NCBI GenBank assembly: GCA_036732565.1
Contig: DAINCF010000387.1
Span: forward strand, 1 to 6,919
Length of the DNA: 6,919 nt
Reading direction: 5' to 3'
Source: JAIVJN01 sp036732565
GTDB lineage: Bacteria > Acidobacteriota > Vicinamibacteria > Vicinamibacterales > UBA2999
The translations under genes and the position numbers were made by a program. Positions 5,721-6,919 of the stretch are shown here, in pieces. Position 1 is the stretch's first letter; every line of letters begins with the position of its first letter. The notes under the pieces were generated by a model. It was not told where the DNA came from and made no database searches. It saw nothing but the letters and a program-made list of their open reading frames with translations.

Positions 5721-6919
5721 CTACTTTGCGGCGATCGTGCCTGACTCGTTGTCGAGCACGCTGCGGACCTTGCTCACCAGCGCGTTCGGCGTGAACGGCT
5801 TCTGCAGGAAGATGTTTCTGATCGAGCATTCGCGTCCCCGGAGGCTCGCGTGCTCGGCGTACCCGGACATGTACAGCACCTTCATCCCCGGGCGACTCGC
5901 CGCCAGACGTTCGGCGACCGACGGACCGGTGCCGTCGGGCATCACCACATCCGTCAGCAGCAGCTCGATCGGCCCATCGTGATCACGGCTCGCGCGGATC
6001 GCCTCGGCGCAGTTCCCAGCCTCCAGCACCGAGTATCCGGCGCGTAGCAGGAGCAGCCGCGCCAGCCGCCGCACACGCTCTTCGTCTTCAACCACCAGGA
6101 TGGTCTCGGTGCCGCGTCCCGCCGGCTCCCTGACGGTCTCGCGCAGGGCGGGCGCCGTGTCCTGCGCCCGTGGCAGATAGATGGTGAATGTCGAACCTTC
6201 CCCGGGCGCGCTCCTCACGCCGATATGACCGCCGCTTTGCTTCACGATCCCGTACACCGTTGCGAGTCCTAGCCCCGTGCCGGTACCGGGCTCCTTGGTC
6301 GTGAAGAACGGCTCGAAGAGGCGGCTTTGCACCTGTTCGTCCATGCCCTGACCCGTGTCGGTGACCGAGAGCACGACGTACGCGCCGTCATCGACGTCCG
6401 CGGGCCCCGCTCCACGCACGCGTCGGACGTTTACGTTGGAGGTTTCGATCAGCAGCCGCCCGCCGCCGGACATGGCATCCCGGGCGTTGACGACGAGGTT
6501 GATCAGCACTTGATCGATCTGACTGGGATCCGCGCGCACCACCCACGACTCCGGCGCCAGCTTCGTCGCTACCGTGATGTGCTCGCCGACGACGCGTTCG
6601 AGCATGTGCTGGATGTCGGAGACGATCTGGTTGATCGACACCGTCTGCGGCTGCAGCAGCTGGCGCCGGCTGAACGCCAACAGCTGCCGCGTGAGCGCGG
6701 TCGCCCGATCCGAGGCGAAGCGGATGTCCTGGAGCGTCTCCCAACTGGGCGACCCTTCGGCAAACCGCGTCTGCAGGAGGTCGGTGTACCCCGTGATCAC
6801 GGTCAACAGGTTGTTGAAGTCGTGGGCGACGCCCCCGGCCAGACGGCCGACCGCCTCCATCTTCTGCGATTGGCGGAGCGCGTCGCGCTCGTCCTGGATG
6901 CGCTTGCGCTCGTCGATCT
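5721..6919 (-). CDS. Hybrid sensor histidine kinase with C-terminal receiver domain, partial, 5' end beyond window
   Basis: The frame is open to the right edge, so the sensor region is missing. The Met codon at 6860 is internal: the 19 codons before it read IDERKRIQDERDALRQSQK, the usual end of a PAS domain and a coiled-coil linker. Numbering from that Met, the H-box is GGVAHDFNNLL with phospho-acceptor His13. The N-box is INLVVNARDAM (120-130), G1 is VTDTGQGM (166-173), the F-box is LFEPFFTTK (181-189) and G2 is GTGTGLG (192-198). A receiver domain follows at about 252-369 with VVEDEE, acceptor Asp304 in LLTDVVMPDG, Ser332 in YMSGY and Lys354 in LQKPF. All catalytic residues are present. There is no DNA-binding output, so the phosphate is probably passed on or used for feedback. 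The stop TAG at 5721-5723 lies ten bases before the possible CTG start of the glycosyltransferase, suggesting cotranscription. The signal sensed is unknown. Confidence 0.93.
   Translation of the reverse strand, partial: IDERKRIQDERDALRQSQKMEAVGRLAGGVAHDFNNLLTVITGYTDLLQTRFAEGSPSWETLQDIRFASDRATALTRQLLAFSRRQLLQPQTVSINQIVSDIQHMLERVVGEHITVATKLAPESWVVRADPSQIDQVLINLVVNARDAMSGGGRLLIETSNVNVRRVRGAGPADVDDGAYVVLSVTDTGQGMDEQVQSRLFEPFFTTKEPGTGTGLGLATVYGIVKQSGGHIGVRSAPGEGSTFTIYLPRAQDTAPALRETVREPAGRGTETILVVEDEERVRRLARLLLLRAGYSVLEAGNCAEAIRASRDHDGPIELLLTDVVMPDGTGPSVAERLAASRPGMKVLYMSGYAEHASLRGRECSIRNIFLQKPFTPNALVSKVRSVLDNESGTIAAK

Overview
This is a high-GC stretch (strong G/C third-position bias on the coding strands) holding five protein genes and almost no intergenic DNA. 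Four genes lie on the minus strand and one on the plus strand. I saw no RNA genes, insertion sequences, CRISPR arrays or phage genes. The combination of threonine-type 'sulfatases' fused to TPR repeats, a GT-C glycosyltransferase and a hybrid sensor kinase is typical of Acidobacteriota (Vicinamibacteria-like) and some Deltaproteobacteria/Myxococcota genomes. That placement is inference from family composition, not proof.

Layout, left to right. (1) 1-1197, minus: the N-terminal 399 codons of a membrane-anchored sulfatase-like enzyme that runs off the left edge. (2) 1194-3329, minus: a second, paralogous sulfatase-like enzyme with about seven TPR repeats at its C-terminus. Its stop overlaps the start of gene 1 as ATGA, so transcription runs from gene 2 into gene 1. 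(3) 3330-3436: a short divergent intergenic region with a sigma70-like promoter and a strong ribosome binding site for gene 4. (4) 3437-4033, plus: a small secreted cupin. (5) 4010-5599 or further upstream, minus: a polytopic GT-C/PMT-type glycosyltransferase whose 3' end overlaps the cupin's 3' end by 24 bp. (6) 5721-6919, minus: the C-terminal part of a hybrid histidine kinase (HisKA, HATPase_c, receiver) that runs off the right edge.

The two sulfatase-like proteins form an operon of exported, membrane-tethered alkaline-phosphatase-superfamily enzymes. Both have Thr-Leu-Pro-Ala-His where classical sulfatases have Cys/Ser-x-Pro-x-Arg. They therefore cannot form formylglycine and are more likely to act on phosphoesters or transfer phospho-groups than to be true sulfatases. 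The kinase lies just upstream of the glycosyltransferase on the same strand and may be cotranscribed with it. I see no sequence evidence tying the cupin, the glycosyltransferase and the sulfatase-like pair into one pathway.

The two points most worth a second look are the threonine active site in the tandem enzymes and the glycosyltransferase start. The conserved first membrane helix and Asp-Glu-Glu motif of that protein are in frame upstream of the only standard start codon. I do not see convincing evidence of a wholly new system here.
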